Part shown: positions 7,968 through 15,973 of the stretch, piece by piece | Position numbering within the stretch: the first letter of the stretch is position 1 | Layout: each line of letters begins with the position of its first letter | Virus record (IMG/VR): IMGVR_UViG_3300017971_000546 | Span: 1-35,428 of that record | DNA from: a virus | DNA length: 35,428 bases | Reading direction: 5' to 3' (one strand) | Notes under the pieces: generated by a model | The model's database searches: none | What the model was told of the DNA's origin: nothing | The model's input: the letters and a program-made list of their open reading frames with translations, nothing else | Translations under genes and position numbers: made by a program

Positions 7968-9305
7968 GTGCGTGTAGAGGTAGGTGGTTATGCTTGGCTT
8001 CCGAAGTCGGAGTTGAGTGCAGAGCAGGTTGTTAATTTGGAACGGTTGTTGACTGTGTATCCGACTAAAGCTTCTGATATTCCTGGTGACCCTCCGGAGC
8101 CGATTTATTTGTATGAGCATAATGGTGCTTATTTAGGGGTGCCTAGAGAGTTTTTTTATAAGCACAAGAAGGCTGTTCACAATGTAGATCTCCGCGTTAC
8201 AGAAGGTTCTGATGATTGGAGTCCGGCTGATTTTGTAGGTACGTTGCGTTCGGAGCAGCAGAGTGCTGTTGATAGTATGATCAGCCAGTTTGGTGCGGGT
8301 CGTTTGGGTGGTATTTTTCAGGCTAAGCCAGGGTATGGGAAGACGGTTGTAGCTTTGGCGACGGCTGTGCGGTTGAATATGCCGACGCTTGTTGTTGTCC
8401 ATAAAGAATTTTTGATGGACCAGTGGATAGAGCGTATTCGGACTTTTGTGCCGGGTGCAAAGGTTGGGAAGGTACAACAAAGCGAGTGTGATTTTAGGGG
8501 CAAGACATTTGTGCTTGGGATGGTTCATTCTTTATCGGGAAATTCGTCGTATCCGGATGAGTTGTGGCAGTGGCCTGGTTGTGTGATATTTGATGAGGTA
8601 CATCGAGTTGCGGCAAGGACGTGGTGTCCTGTGCCGGCCAAATTTTTGGCCAAGTATCGTCTTGGAATTTCAGCGACTCTTCGGAGAAAAGATGGCGCCG
8701 ATGCTGTGTTTTGGGAGAATATAGGTCCTGTTATTTTTGAAGCTCATGAGGAAAGGTTGGTGCCGGTTATAAAGCGTGTTTGGTCGACGTTTTCGTTGTC
8801 TAAGACGGACAGATTTAATCCTCACTTGGCTCCGCAGTCGCTTCTTTTGAGATTTTTGTGTGCGAGTCGAGAACGGAATGATTTAATAGCTGGTCAGGTT
8901 GTGGCTGCTGTGAGGGCTGGGAGAAAATGTTTGGTGTTGAGTGGCAGATTGAATCATTTGGAGGCTTTGGAGGTGTTGATACGGAAGCTTTGGCCTGCTG
9001 CTACAGGAGGCGAGTCTGTGGGTTGGTATGTTGGTGGTAGGTCGAAGGGGCAATTGATTGAAGCTGCGAAGGCTAAGGTTATTTTTGGGACTATTCAGTA
9101 CTGTTCTGAGGGGCTTGATATTCCTTCATTGGATACGTTATTTTTGACTACTCCTATGAGTGATGTTGAACAGGCAGTTGGGCGTATTTTACGTCCTAGT
9201 GACGGGAAGAAAAATCCGATTGTTGTAGATATTCGGGATGATATGGTTCCTATGTTTGAGGCTATGGGAAAGAAAAGGGAGAGATTTTATCAGCGCTTTG
9301 TTTGA
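7968..9305 (+). CDS. Superfamily 2 DNA helicase, UvsW-like
   Basis: A 445-residue DEXH-box ATPase. Motif I is KPGYGKT (about residue 118), motif II is DEVH in VIFDEVHRVA (about 207), motif III is SAT in GISATLRRKDG, motif V is around YCSEGLDIPS, and motif VI is QAVGRILRP (about 405). This pattern and length resemble T4 UvsW and related RadD/XPB-type helicases, which remodel forks and D-loops and promote branch migration. GTG 7968 has TAGGAG 6 nt upstream; the overlapping ATG at 7966 is in another frame and stops at once. It complements the RecA-like and resolvase genes downstream. Confidence 0.85.
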   Translation: MRVEVGGYAWLPKSELSAEQVVNLERLLTVYPTKASDIPGDPPEPIYLYEHNGAYLGVPREFFYKHKKAVHNVDLRVTEGSDDWSPADFVGTLRSEQQSAVDSMISQFGAGRLGGIFQAKPGYGKTVVALATAVRLNMPTLVVVHKEFLMDQWIERIRTFVPGAKVGKVQQSECDFRGKTFVLGMVHSLSGNSSYPDELWQWPGCVIFDEVHRVAARTWCPVPAKFLAKYRLGISATLRRKDGADAVFWENIGPVIFEAHEERLVPVIKRVWSTFSLSKTDRFNPHLAPQSLLLRFLCASRERNDLIAGQVVAAVRAGRKCLVLSGRLNHLEALEVLIRKLWPAATGGESVGWYVGGRSKGQLIEAAKAKVIFGTIQYCSEGLDIPSLDTLFLTTPMSDVEQAVGRILRPSDGKKNPIVVDIRDDMVPMFEAMGKKRERFYQRFV

Positions 9306-9353
9306 TCGTATAAGGTTTTTGTGGTGTTGCTTTAATAGCGAAGGGTGTTCGGA

Positions 9354-10031
9354 ATGAAACCTCTGAAAGTATGGAAAACCGTTGTGATGGAGGTGGATGG
9401 AGTTAAAGTCCAATTGTTCCATATCGGAGTTCTGAGTCGTATTGTTGGCAGATCTACGAAAACGTTGAAAACATGGGAGCTCAGGGGACACTTACCTGAG
9501 ACTCCCTACAGATCGAAGACGGGGCATCGGTTATACACGTTGGAGATGGTTGAGGCCATAATGGAGGCTCTCAGAGAGGCTGGGGAGCTTGGAAAGGTTT
9601 CTGTTAAGCCTAGGCAACGTGGTCGATATTTGGTACGTGGTTTGGTTTTTAAGGGGGCCTTGGAGCCTGTGTATATGAGATTGTACACGGTGGGGGCATT
9701 AGCTCAATCGATCAAGAAGACTCCTATGATGGTCAATCATTTGATGAAACGCGGTGCTATACCAGAGACCCCTTTTAGATCTTCTGATTCTAAAAGGGGT
9801 TATAAACTGTATACATCTGATATGATTAGTATTGTTAATATTGCTGTTCGCAAGCGTTTGATTGGGAGGAATGCTTTGAAGACGTCTCCCTATGAGAGTG
9901 CGGATATTTACAATGAGATTGAGCAATGCTGGAAGGATCTTGGTGTGTATGATGTTGTTGCTGTGGTGAAACCTCCGCCGTTGTCTGGTATTAAATCTCG
10001 GCGACGTTGGATAGAGGTCCATGGTTTGTAG
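9354..10031 (+). CDS. Double MerR-like helix-turn-helix protein
   Basis: A 225-residue protein with two copies of a MerR/excisionase-type winged helix. Copy 1 (about 14-75) has FHIGVLSRIVGRSTKTLKTW, then RGHLPETPYRS and HRLYTLEMV. Copy 2 (about 103-165) has LYTVGALAQSIKKTPMMVNH, then RGAIPETPFRS and YKLYTSDMI. The repeated P-E-T-P-[YF]-R-S and L-Y-T elements show an internal duplication. It probably binds two half-sites as a monomer and may regulate transcription or replication. ATG 9354 has AAGGG about 8 nt upstream. No effector domain is visible. Confidence 0.75.
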   Translation: MKPLKVWKTVVMEVDGVKVQLFHIGVLSRIVGRSTKTLKTWELRGHLPETPYRSKTGHRLYTLEMVEAIMEALREAGELGKVSVKPRQRGRYLVRGLVFKGALEPVYMRLYTVGALAQSIKKTPMMVNHLMKRGAIPETPFRSSDSKRGYKLYTSDMISIVNIAVRKRLIGRNALKTSPYESADIYNEIEQCWKDLGVYDVVAVVKPPPLSGIKSRRRWIEVHGL

Positions 10032-10048
10032 TGTGCTTTGGTGAGATC

Positions 10049-10066
10049 ATGAGTTTACACATATGA
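10049..10066 (+). CDS. Possible five-codon leader minicistron
   Basis: ATG 10049, preceded by GGTGAG, encodes five codons and stops at 10066, overlapping the methyltransferase ATG (10063) in an ATGA arrangement. The methyltransferase start itself lacks a good SD, so this minicistron could couple its translation. It may be chance. Confidence 0.25.
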   Translation: MSLHI

Positions 10067-12120
10067 AAAAACGTCTAATAGAAGAGTGGCTTCCAATCGC
10101 AGAAATAGGAATAGAAGGCCAGCGCGAGCGAACTCCGATGACTCCATTTCCTGCTCCAAATCGACTTCATGTGTGGTGGGCACGACGACCTCTTGTGGCG
10201 TCACGGGCTGCTATCCTTGCTTCTCTTTTACCGGAAGATGCCGACCGAGAGAAGTTTATGCATGTCTTGGGGATTCATGGGGATCCTGTAGGCACATTAA
10301 AGCGTATAAAGGAAGCCAAAATTAAAGGTAAAAATCTTGGAGCAAATATATACGGCTATAAGCGAGCATTTAGCTATTTAATAACTAATAAAGAGAAAGA
10401 ATGGATTGAATTTGAAATAAGACAGTTCGGACACAAAAATCCAATTATTCTTGATCCAACTTCCGGAGGTGGAAGTATTCCGTTTGAAGCTGTTAGGCTT
10501 GGAATATCAACAATAGCAAATGATCTTAATCCTGTAGCAAGCCTAATTCTCAAACAAACTGTTGAGGCTCCAATAAAGTTCAGTTCAGAAGTGCTTAAAA
10601 TATACAACCGAATCTCAAAAAAATTTATCGAACTTGCCAAGCCAAAATACAAAAATATCTTTCCAGAAGAGCCTAATCAAAATATGGTTGATGGATACCT
10701 CTGGGCCCGCACCATAACCTGTCCATATTGCGACGGCCTAATACCGCTGAATATAAACTGGAAACTTACAAAAGATGGAACCGGCGTTCGTCTCATTCCA
10801 AACAAAAAAACTCGAAAATGTGAATTTGAAATCGTAAAAACTTCCGACGAGCAGTCTCCCGGAACCGTTTCCAGAGGCAATGCTAAGTGTCCTTTTCCAA
10901 ATTGTGGCCGAGTTGTTGATGGAAAAGAAGTGAAACGACAAGCACAAGCAGGTAAAATGGGTGAGCAGCTCTATGCCATTGTCTATAAAGAACGAACCGA
11001 ATCAAAGACTAAAACCGGCAAGACTCGAGAAAAATGGGTTCGTGGTTATCGAGCACCAATGGAGGAAGATAATAATACTAAAGAAATACTGGCTCGGTTA
11101 GAAGAAAAAAAAGAAGAGTGGGAGAGCAACAATATAATTCCAACGGAAACTATTGGGCCACAGCATCCCAAGTATAGAATGGATAGATACGGAGTTTTGA
11201 AGTGGTACCAGGCATTCTCTCCACGCCAGCTTCTATGTCATGGAAGTAGCGTAGAAGTATTTAGAGAGCTTTTAGAGGAAGAGCAAAAGAAAGGACTCGA
11301 TGAGGCGGGAAAAGCAGCTTTTGTTTATTTGAGTTTCGCACTCGACAAGCTTCTTAATTACAATTCTTCCATGTCTGTATGGATGCCTACACGTCAAGTT
11401 GTTGCAAATACTTTTAATCGTCACGATTTCTCCTTTTGTTGGTCCTTTGCAGAAATGGCACCTCTTATTGTAGGACTTGGATATGATTGGGCTATCAAGC
11501 AAACAAAAAAATGCATTGTGGAGCTTATTGAGCTAACACGACCAGACATCAATATCAAAAATCGAAAAGGATATAACACTGAACAAACAGAACTTTTTTC
11601 AGATAAGATCAACTCTGCACAAGTGACATGCTCTTCTGCTGATGCACTTGTGCAGATTGATGATGGAACTGTTGACGTTGTTGTTATGGATCCGCCCTAC
11701 TACGACAATGTAATGTACGCTGAGTCTTCCGATTTTTTTTATGTTTGGCTGAAAAGAACAGCAGGGTATGTGTATCCTGAGTTTTTTACCAGACAACTTA
11801 CAGATAAAGAAAACGAAGCGGTGGCGAACCTTGCAAAGTTCGAGGGACAAAAAGGAGCTAAAGATCTTGCAGACCAAGACTACCGAGATCGCATGGTTTC
11901 GATATTTACGGAATGTCGACGTGTCATCAAAGATGATGGCATTATGACTCTTATGTTTAATCACAAAGCAACCAGAGCCTGGGACTCACTTATAAGCGGA
12001 GTTCTGGAAGCAGGGTTCAAGGTTACCGCTTCGTGGCCAATCAATACTGAGGCAGAGGGCAGCCTTCATATAAAGAACAAAGTTGCTGCAAAAAGCACGA
12101 TTTTTCTTGTTTGCAGGCCG
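10063..12120 (+). other. Segment of foreign base composition in the methyltransferase gene
   Basis: C content on the + strand is high here (12 of 60 at 10441-10500; 15 of 60 at 11341-11400). It is low just downstream (5 of 60 at 12181-12240; 4 of 60 at 12481-12540). Codons such as CCA, ATA, CAA and AAA replace the GT-rich codons of the neighbours. The shift lies inside the gene, so this reads as a recent recombinational replacement of the 5' part. Confidence 0.65.
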
Positions 12121-12438
12121 ATGCAGATCTGTTTGGATGATGATGTTTCATATTGGGAGGATGTCGAGCCTAAAGTAGTTAGGTGTGTGCGAGATCGCAT
12201 TGAAAAGTTTTATGATGCTGGAATTCGAGGGGTGGATTTATATTCATCGTGTTATGGTGTTGCGTTGGAGGTTTTGTCTGAGCACTGGCCACTCAAACGA
12301 TGTATTCCTCGAAAAGTTATTGTTAAGAAAAAGAAGTTTTTAGATGAGTTGGAGGATTCTTATGTAGTTACTACGGATGATGTTTTTTATGTTGTACGCA
12401 GTGAAGTGGATGCGTGGAGTTTGAATAGAGGGGTGTGA
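10063..12438 (+). CDS. DUF1156-family DNA methyltransferase (mosaic gene)
   Basis: A 791-residue protein of the COG1743/DUF1156 group of Zn-ribbon DNA methylases. The family N-terminus is clear (HVWWARRPLVASRAAI, about 28-43). The SAM-binding motif I is LDPTSGGGSIPFEAVRLG (about 131-148), with NDLNPVAS after it. A zinc ribbon follows (CPYC about 222, later CPFPNC about 282). Motif IV is MDPPYYDN (about 543), for N6-adenine or N4-cytosine methylation. The last ~105 residues (WEDVEPK, AGIRGVDLY) also match the family. Homologues occur in multi-gene bacterial defence clusters, but no partner genes are seen here, so it may be an orphan that masks phage DNA from restriction. Base composition changes abruptly near 12120. 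Confidence 0.85.
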   Translation: MKKRLIEEWLPIAEIGIEGQRERTPMTPFPAPNRLHVWWARRPLVASRAAILASLLPEDADREKFMHVLGIHGDPVGTLKRIKEAKIKGKNLGANIYGYKRAFSYLITNKEKEWIEFEIRQFGHKNPIILDPTSGGGSIPFEAVRLGISTIANDLNPVASLILKQTVEAPIKFSSEVLKIYNRISKKFIELAKPKYKNIFPEEPNQNMVDGYLWARTITCPYCDGLIPLNINWKLTKDGTGVRLIPNKKTRKCEFEIVKTSDEQSPGTVSRGNAKCPFPNCGRVVDGKEVKRQAQAGKMGEQLYAIVYKERTESKTKTGKTREKWVRGYRAPMEEDNNTKEILARLEEKKEEWESNNIIPTETIGPQHPKYRMDRYGVLKWYQAFSPRQLLCHGSSVEVFRELLEEEQKKGLDEAGKAAFVYLSFALDKLLNYNSSMSVWMPTRQVVANTFNRHDFSFCWSFAEMAPLIVGLGYDWAIKQTKKCIVELIELTRPDINIKNRKGYNTEQTELFSDKINSAQVTCSSADALVQIDDGTVDVVVMDPPYYDNVMYAESSDFFYVWLKRTAGYVYPEFFTRQLTDKENEAVANLAKFEGQKGAKDLADQDYRDRMVSIFTECRRVIKDDGIMTLMFNHKATRAWDSLISGVLEAGFKVTASWPINTEAEGSLHIKNKVAAKSTIFLVCRPMQICLDDDVSYWEDVEPKVVRCVRDRIEKFYDAGIRGVDLYSSCYGVALEVLSEHWPLKRCIPRKVIVKKKKFLDELEDSYVVTTDDVFYVVRSEVDAWSLNRGV

Positions 12439-12439
12439 G

Positions 12440-12958
12440 ATGAAGGCGAAGGTTGTTAATGAGAAGGGAGTTCCTTCTGAGGAAGCGATTGGGGAGTGTG
12501 GTATTGAGGGGCCGTTTGATGCTGTTGATGTTGGGGATGTTAAGTGGCATGTGGACGATGGTAATTTGGAAGATGTTTTGATTGGGAGTGGTGCTGAAGG
12601 CAGTGTGGATAAAAGTGGTATTGTGGTTTCTGTGAAGCGGCAATTTAAAGAGGATGGGGATCTTTTTGGTATTGATGATGATTCTGATGAGATGAATGTG
12701 CGTGATTTTTGTGTGGAGCCGGCTCGGACGGGAATTCGGTTGAACACTACGGTTAATATGGGGAATTTTTGGAGTGTGTCAGTTCAGGTGAATGTTGATG
12801 TCCCTTGTTATTTTGAGGAGCTTGATTCGGCGTTTAATTTTGCAGCGAAGTTTGCAGCTGAGCGGTTGGAGTCTGAGACTGAGAAGGCGAAGGCTCGTGT
12901 TGAAGAGTTACGCAAAAAGCGTAATCCGAAAAAAGGTTCTAGGGAAGATTTGTTTTAG
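12440..12958 (+). CDS. Conserved-looking phage protein of unknown function
   Basis: A 172-residue protein. The first ~85 residues are acidic, Gly/Asp-rich and probably disordered. Residues about 90-150 form a compact region (NTTVNMGNFWSVSVQVNVDV, then PCYFEELDSAFNFAAKF), and the C-terminus is a Lys/Arg-rich helix. The central pattern looks like a small alpha/beta domain that recurs in phage early regions, but I cannot name it. It starts one base after the methyltransferase stop and is followed by an SD (TAGGAGGG) for the recombinase, so it belongs to the recombination operon. Confidence 0.6.
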   Translation: MKAKVVNEKGVPSEEAIGECGIEGPFDAVDVGDVKWHVDDGNLEDVLIGSGAEGSVDKSGIVVSVKRQFKEDGDLFGIDDDSDEMNVRDFCVEPARTGIRLNTTVNMGNFWSVSVQVNVDVPCYFEELDSAFNFAAKFAAERLESETEKAKARVEELRKKRNPKKGSREDLF

Positions 12959-12967
12959 GAGGGTGTT

Positions 12968-14062
12968 ATGAGTGAGTCTAGTAGGTTTGATTCTTTTATG
13001 GGGGGTAAATTGATAGAGCAGATTAGGAAGAAGCATGGTGCGAAAATTTTAATATCTGCTAGAGATGCTCAGTTGCGGAAGGTTGATCGGATACCTACTG
13101 GGATATTTTTTTTGGATTATGCGCTTGGCGGAGGTTTTCCGGCTGCTAGGACTAATATTATATGGGGGCATAAATCGACGGGGAAGACTGTAATATGTTT
13201 GAAGGCTTTGGCTAATGTTCAGAAGATGTGTGTGTCTTGTTATACATTTCTGATTGATGGAAAGTGTGAGTGCGGCAAGTTTCGTGAGAGCGTTTGTGCA
13301 TTTTTGGATGTTGAGGGTTGTTGGGATGAGGATTGGGCTCGGTGTCATGGTGTGGATCCGGATCGATTGGTTTTGTCTACACCTGAATATGCTGAACAGA
13401 CACTTGACATGATTGAGGCGCTGATACGTTCTGGGGAAGTGGATTTTATTGTTACGGATTCGATTGCTTTTCTTTCTCCGGAGAATGAGATTAAGGAGAG
13501 TACTGGTAAATCTCTTCAGGCGGAGCAGGCTCGTGTTCTTGGGCGTGCTATTCGTAAATTTGGTGCGGCTCTTAATCATCTTTCGAATCGCAAGGGTCGT
13601 AGGCCGACTCTGCTTTTTACGAATCAAATACGGATGAAACTTGGGGTTATGTATGGTAATCCTGAGACACAGTCAGGTGGGTTGGCTCCTGGATTTTCGG
13701 CAACGACTGAGACGAAAACGTATGGGGGCAAGTATGTGATGGATGAGAATACGGGGAAGCCGTTGTATGTGGATCTTAGTTTCAGAATTGAAAAAAATAA
13801 GTCGTATGGTCCGAGAGTTGAGGGCACGTGGAGGATGATACTAGCTGATACTAAGATCCATAAAAAGGGGGATGTGTATGAGGAGCCGGCTATGGTGGAT
13901 ATGGCGTTGCGGTTAGGATTGGTTGAGAAGGCTGGTAAATCGGATGTTATGTATTTGGGAAAGACGTATAAAACAAAAGAAGGTTTGGTGAAGAAACTCA
14001 TTAAGGATTCCGTTATGAGGGCTGAGTTTGTGGATAGTTTGAGAAGTGTTTTGAGGGTATGA
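12968..14062 (+). CDS. RecA-like recombinase with inserted zinc-binding loop
   Basis: A 364-residue strand-exchange ATPase. It has the RecA entry motif PTGIFFLDYALGGG, Walker A GHKSTGKT (67-74), Walker B around VDFIVTDSIAF, and an L2-like region NQIRMKLGVMYGNPETQSGG that matches RecA closely. It would form filaments on single-stranded DNA and drive recombination-dependent replication, as UvsX does in T4. Four cysteines at about 88, 91, 100 and 102 (CVSC, CEC) form an insertion just after the P-loop helix, a probable zinc knuckle absent from standard RecA. AGGAGGG precedes ATG 12968 at good spacing. UvsW-like and resolvase genes nearby support the role. Confidence 0.88.
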   Translation: MSESSRFDSFMGGKLIEQIRKKHGAKILISARDAQLRKVDRIPTGIFFLDYALGGGFPAARTNIIWGHKSTGKTVICLKALANVQKMCVSCYTFLIDGKCECGKFRESVCAFLDVEGCWDEDWARCHGVDPDRLVLSTPEYAEQTLDMIEALIRSGEVDFIVTDSIAFLSPENEIKESTGKSLQAEQARVLGRAIRKFGAALNHLSNRKGRRPTLLFTNQIRMKLGVMYGNPETQSGGLAPGFSATTETKTYGGKYVMDENTGKPLYVDLSFRIEKNKSYGPRVEGTWRMILADTKIHKKGDVYEEPAMVDMALRLGLVEKAGKSDVMYLGKTYKTKEGLVKKLIKDSVMRAEFVDSLRSVLRV

Positions 14063-14065
14063 GCT

Positions 14066-14461
14066 ATGGCTGACGAAGGTCCTAGACCGAAGGTGTTCGA
14101 TCCGGGGTACGATCGTGTCAAGAAGTCCTCGAAGAAGGAACGTGACATTGCCAAGCGTCTTGGTGGATACACGCATAAACGTTCTGGGGGGTTGCCGTGG
14201 TCGCGGGGGGATGAGACGACTGCGTGCGGAGATGTGACAACGCCGGAGTTGCATATTGAGCATAAGAGAATTGGGCCTGGAACAAAATCTGTTGGGTTAA
14301 AACGGGAGTGGTTGAGGAAAGTGACAGTTGGGGCGGAGCGCCGTATGAAGACTCCGGCGATGGTGTTTCATTTTGAGGGTGCTGAGGGTTATGATGAAGA
14401 TTGGCTTTTGATGCCGTTGGATTTGGCTGAACGGTTGTTATCTATGTTAAGGGGTCCTTGA
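14066..14461 (+). CDS. PD-(D/E)XK nuclease, Holliday-junction resolvase-like
   Basis: A 131-residue protein. The order KKERDIAKRLGG (Glu about residue 25), SRGDETTACGDV and HIEHKRI (the E-x-K pair) matches the small PD-(D/E)XK fold of Hjc-type resolvases and phage VRR-type nucleases. It would cut branched DNA during recombination or packaging. It starts 3 nt after the recombinase stop, with GAGGG about 8 nt upstream, and its stop overlaps the next ATG (TGATG). A RuvC-like gene lies 2 kb downstream, so this could instead be a nicking or end-processing nuclease. Confidence 0.7.
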   Translation: MADEGPRPKVFDPGYDRVKKSSKKERDIAKRLGGYTHKRSGGLPWSRGDETTACGDVTTPELHIEHKRIGPGTKSVGLKREWLRKVTVGAERRMKTPAMVFHFEGAEGYDEDWLLMPLDLAERLLSMLRGP

Positions 14462-14796
14462 TGCGATTGAGTGATCTGGATGGTATTCGAGATAGTTTGA
14501 ATATTTCTGCGTTTGGTAGGGTTCGGATAATAATTGGTAAAGGGGATAATGATGATATTGTATTGAATATGGAATGTACTTCTTGTGATGATCTTCTGGT
14601 TCGAGATGGTGGTTTATGGGTGTGTTCATTGTGTGGGCAGGAGATTACGGATCGAGAACTGTCTGATTTTTTGAGAGTTTGTTATGAGTGGTTGGGTTCT
14701 GTGTTAGGTTCTGCTTCTGAAGACGTGAAGCATGAAGAAGTTAAGATTGGATTGGAGGATGTTAAGCGATGGGTGCGATCTCTGATGGGCATTTAA
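14461..14796 (+). CDS. Small zinc-ribbon protein
   Basis: A 111-residue protein with a C4 zinc ribbon at about residues 39-60 (ECTSC then VCSLCG) and a helical C-terminus (about 65-110). The zinc ribbon may contact DNA or a partner protein. ATG 14461 overlaps the upstream stop in TGATG, with AAGGGG 6 nt upstream. Its 3' end overlaps the Cas4-like nuclease start by 28 nt in another frame. It is likely an accessory factor of the recombination cluster; no enzyme motif is visible. Confidence 0.65.
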   Translation: MRLSDLDGIRDSLNISAFGRVRIIIGKGDNDDIVLNMECTSCDDLLVRDGGLWVCSLCGQEITDRELSDFLRVCYEWLGSVLGSASEDVKHEEVKIGLEDVKRWVRSLMGI

Positions 14797-15614
14797 AGAA
14801 GTTACTTCGCAAGAATTTTTGTGATGATCGTAAGATTGATCCGTTTGATGAGAAAACGTGGTTGAGGGTGTCGGGTTTGGCTGGTTTGTGTGCCCGTGAA
14901 GAGGCTTTGCGTGTCAGGTTGGGGGTGGTGAGGGATGATGTTGTTGATGCGAATCTAGGGTTGATTTTTGAACATGGTCATGCGTTGCATTGGGTTATGC
15001 AGAACAAGATTTTGCCTGAATTGGGTGTTTTATACGGTCGTTGGTTGTGTGGATGTTGTGGTTCTTATTTTGGTGGCGCGGATGAATGGATGCTTCCTTT
15101 GTCTGGTGATTTTTTTGATAGTCAGATTTTGAGACCTCAACGATGTGTAGTTTGTGGGGTTTCTATGACACATGAGAATTCTTTGTACAAAGAGCAATGG
15201 ATTAAGGATCCTACACATAGGATTGCGGGGCATCCTGATGGGTTTTTGCGTTTGGATGGGATGGATGGTATGGGTATTTTGGAAATCAAAAGTATCAATT
15301 CTCGGGGAGCGCGAGATGTTCGTAATTGTGCGAAATTGGATCATGTGACTCAGTTGCAATGTTACATGTGGATGGTGGTTGCTCGATGGGGTAAAATTTT
15401 GTATTGGGATAAAGGTACGGTTGGGTTGCGGGGTTTGATTGAGCATGTTGTTGAGTATGATGATGATCATGTTGGTGTGATACGGAAGCATATTTGTGAT
15501 GTATGGGATGGGATTGAAGGCGGGAAATTGCCGGATCCTATTTGTGTTTCGTCCGATTGTAAGCGAGCGCGTGCGTGTAGTGTGGTAGACAGCTGTTTTG
15601 GAGTGGCTTTGTGA
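14769..15614 (+). CDS. Cas4/RecB-like PD-(D/E)XK nuclease with probable Fe-S cluster
   Basis: A 281-residue protein. The nuclease core shows AGHPDGFLRL, then ILEIKSINS (D...E-x-K), and QLQCYMW, the Q-x3-Y motif of the RecB/Cas4 family. One N-terminal cysteine (GLCAREE, about residue 37) and three near the C-terminus (CVSSDC, ACS, SCF) fit the four-cysteine [4Fe-4S] arrangement of Cas4/AddB nucleases. A separate zinc finger is inserted (CGCCG about 93, CVVCG about 125). Such phage enzymes resect DNA ends for recombination. ATG 14769 has GGAGG about 10 nt upstream. No CRISPR array or Cas1 is present, so a replication or recombination role is more likely than spacer acquisition. Confidence 0.78.
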   Translation: MGAISDGHLKKLLRKNFCDDRKIDPFDEKTWLRVSGLAGLCAREEALRVRLGVVRDDVVDANLGLIFEHGHALHWVMQNKILPELGVLYGRWLCGCCGSYFGGADEWMLPLSGDFFDSQILRPQRCVVCGVSMTHENSLYKEQWIKDPTHRIAGHPDGFLRLDGMDGMGILEIKSINSRGARDVRNCAKLDHVTQLQCYMWMVVARWGKILYWDKGTVGLRGLIEHVVEYDDDHVGVIRKHICDVWDGIEGGKLPDPICVSSDCKRARACSVVDSCFGVAL

Positions 15615-15973
15615 TGCGTCATGTTGTTCCTCTTGTGATTAGCCCGGAGATTCTCCGGCCGTTGCCACAGGTTCTTTGGGATGTATCCTGTTCTATTTGT
15701 GATAAGAGACAAGCTCGTTGGGAACATTGCAAGTCTGGTGTTCGGAAGGGCATTCCTGTTTGTTCGTTGTGTTGGTTGTATGAATCTGAGTGGGGGAGTA
15801 GTCGTCGAAGTGGTGTTTATGGGATTGTTTGTGATGTGGAGGAAATGAGCGGGGGTGTGTTTGAGAAATTTGAGAATGGTAGATTAATGCGATGTAGTGA
15901 CGCAGATCGTATTTTGTCGAGTATTGTTGTCACGTCTAGGATTTTGGTATATCGGAGGCATGGTTGTGGGTAG
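15614..15973 (+). CDS. Small cysteine-rich protein, probable zinc finger
   Basis: A 119-residue protein of unknown function. CSIC (about 26-29) and CSLC (about 50-53), with an HC pair between them, form a probable zinc-binding module. The C-terminal half has no recognisable motif. ATG 15614 overlaps the upstream stop (TGATG), and the 3' end overlaps the RuvC-like gene by 8 nt. Its place between two nuclease genes suggests a DNA-binding accessory role, but this is context only. Confidence 0.6.
   Translation: MRHVVPLVISPEILRPLPQVLWDVSCSICDKRQARWEHCKSGVRKGIPVCSLCWLYESEWGSSRRSGVYGIVCDVEEMSGGVFEKFENGRLMRCSDADRILSSIVVTSRILVYRRHGCG

Noticed and set aside
10063-12438. Complete restriction or DISARM/BREX-like defence system around the DUF1156 methylase
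   Set aside because: The neighbours are a MerR-like protein and a recombination cluster; no DUF499-type ATPase, DUF3780 or nuclease partner is seen, so it appears to be an orphan.
14769-15614. CRISPR adaptation role for the Cas4-like protein
   Set aside because: No repeat-spacer array, Cas1 or Cas2 is present in the window; the gene sits in a recombination operon.
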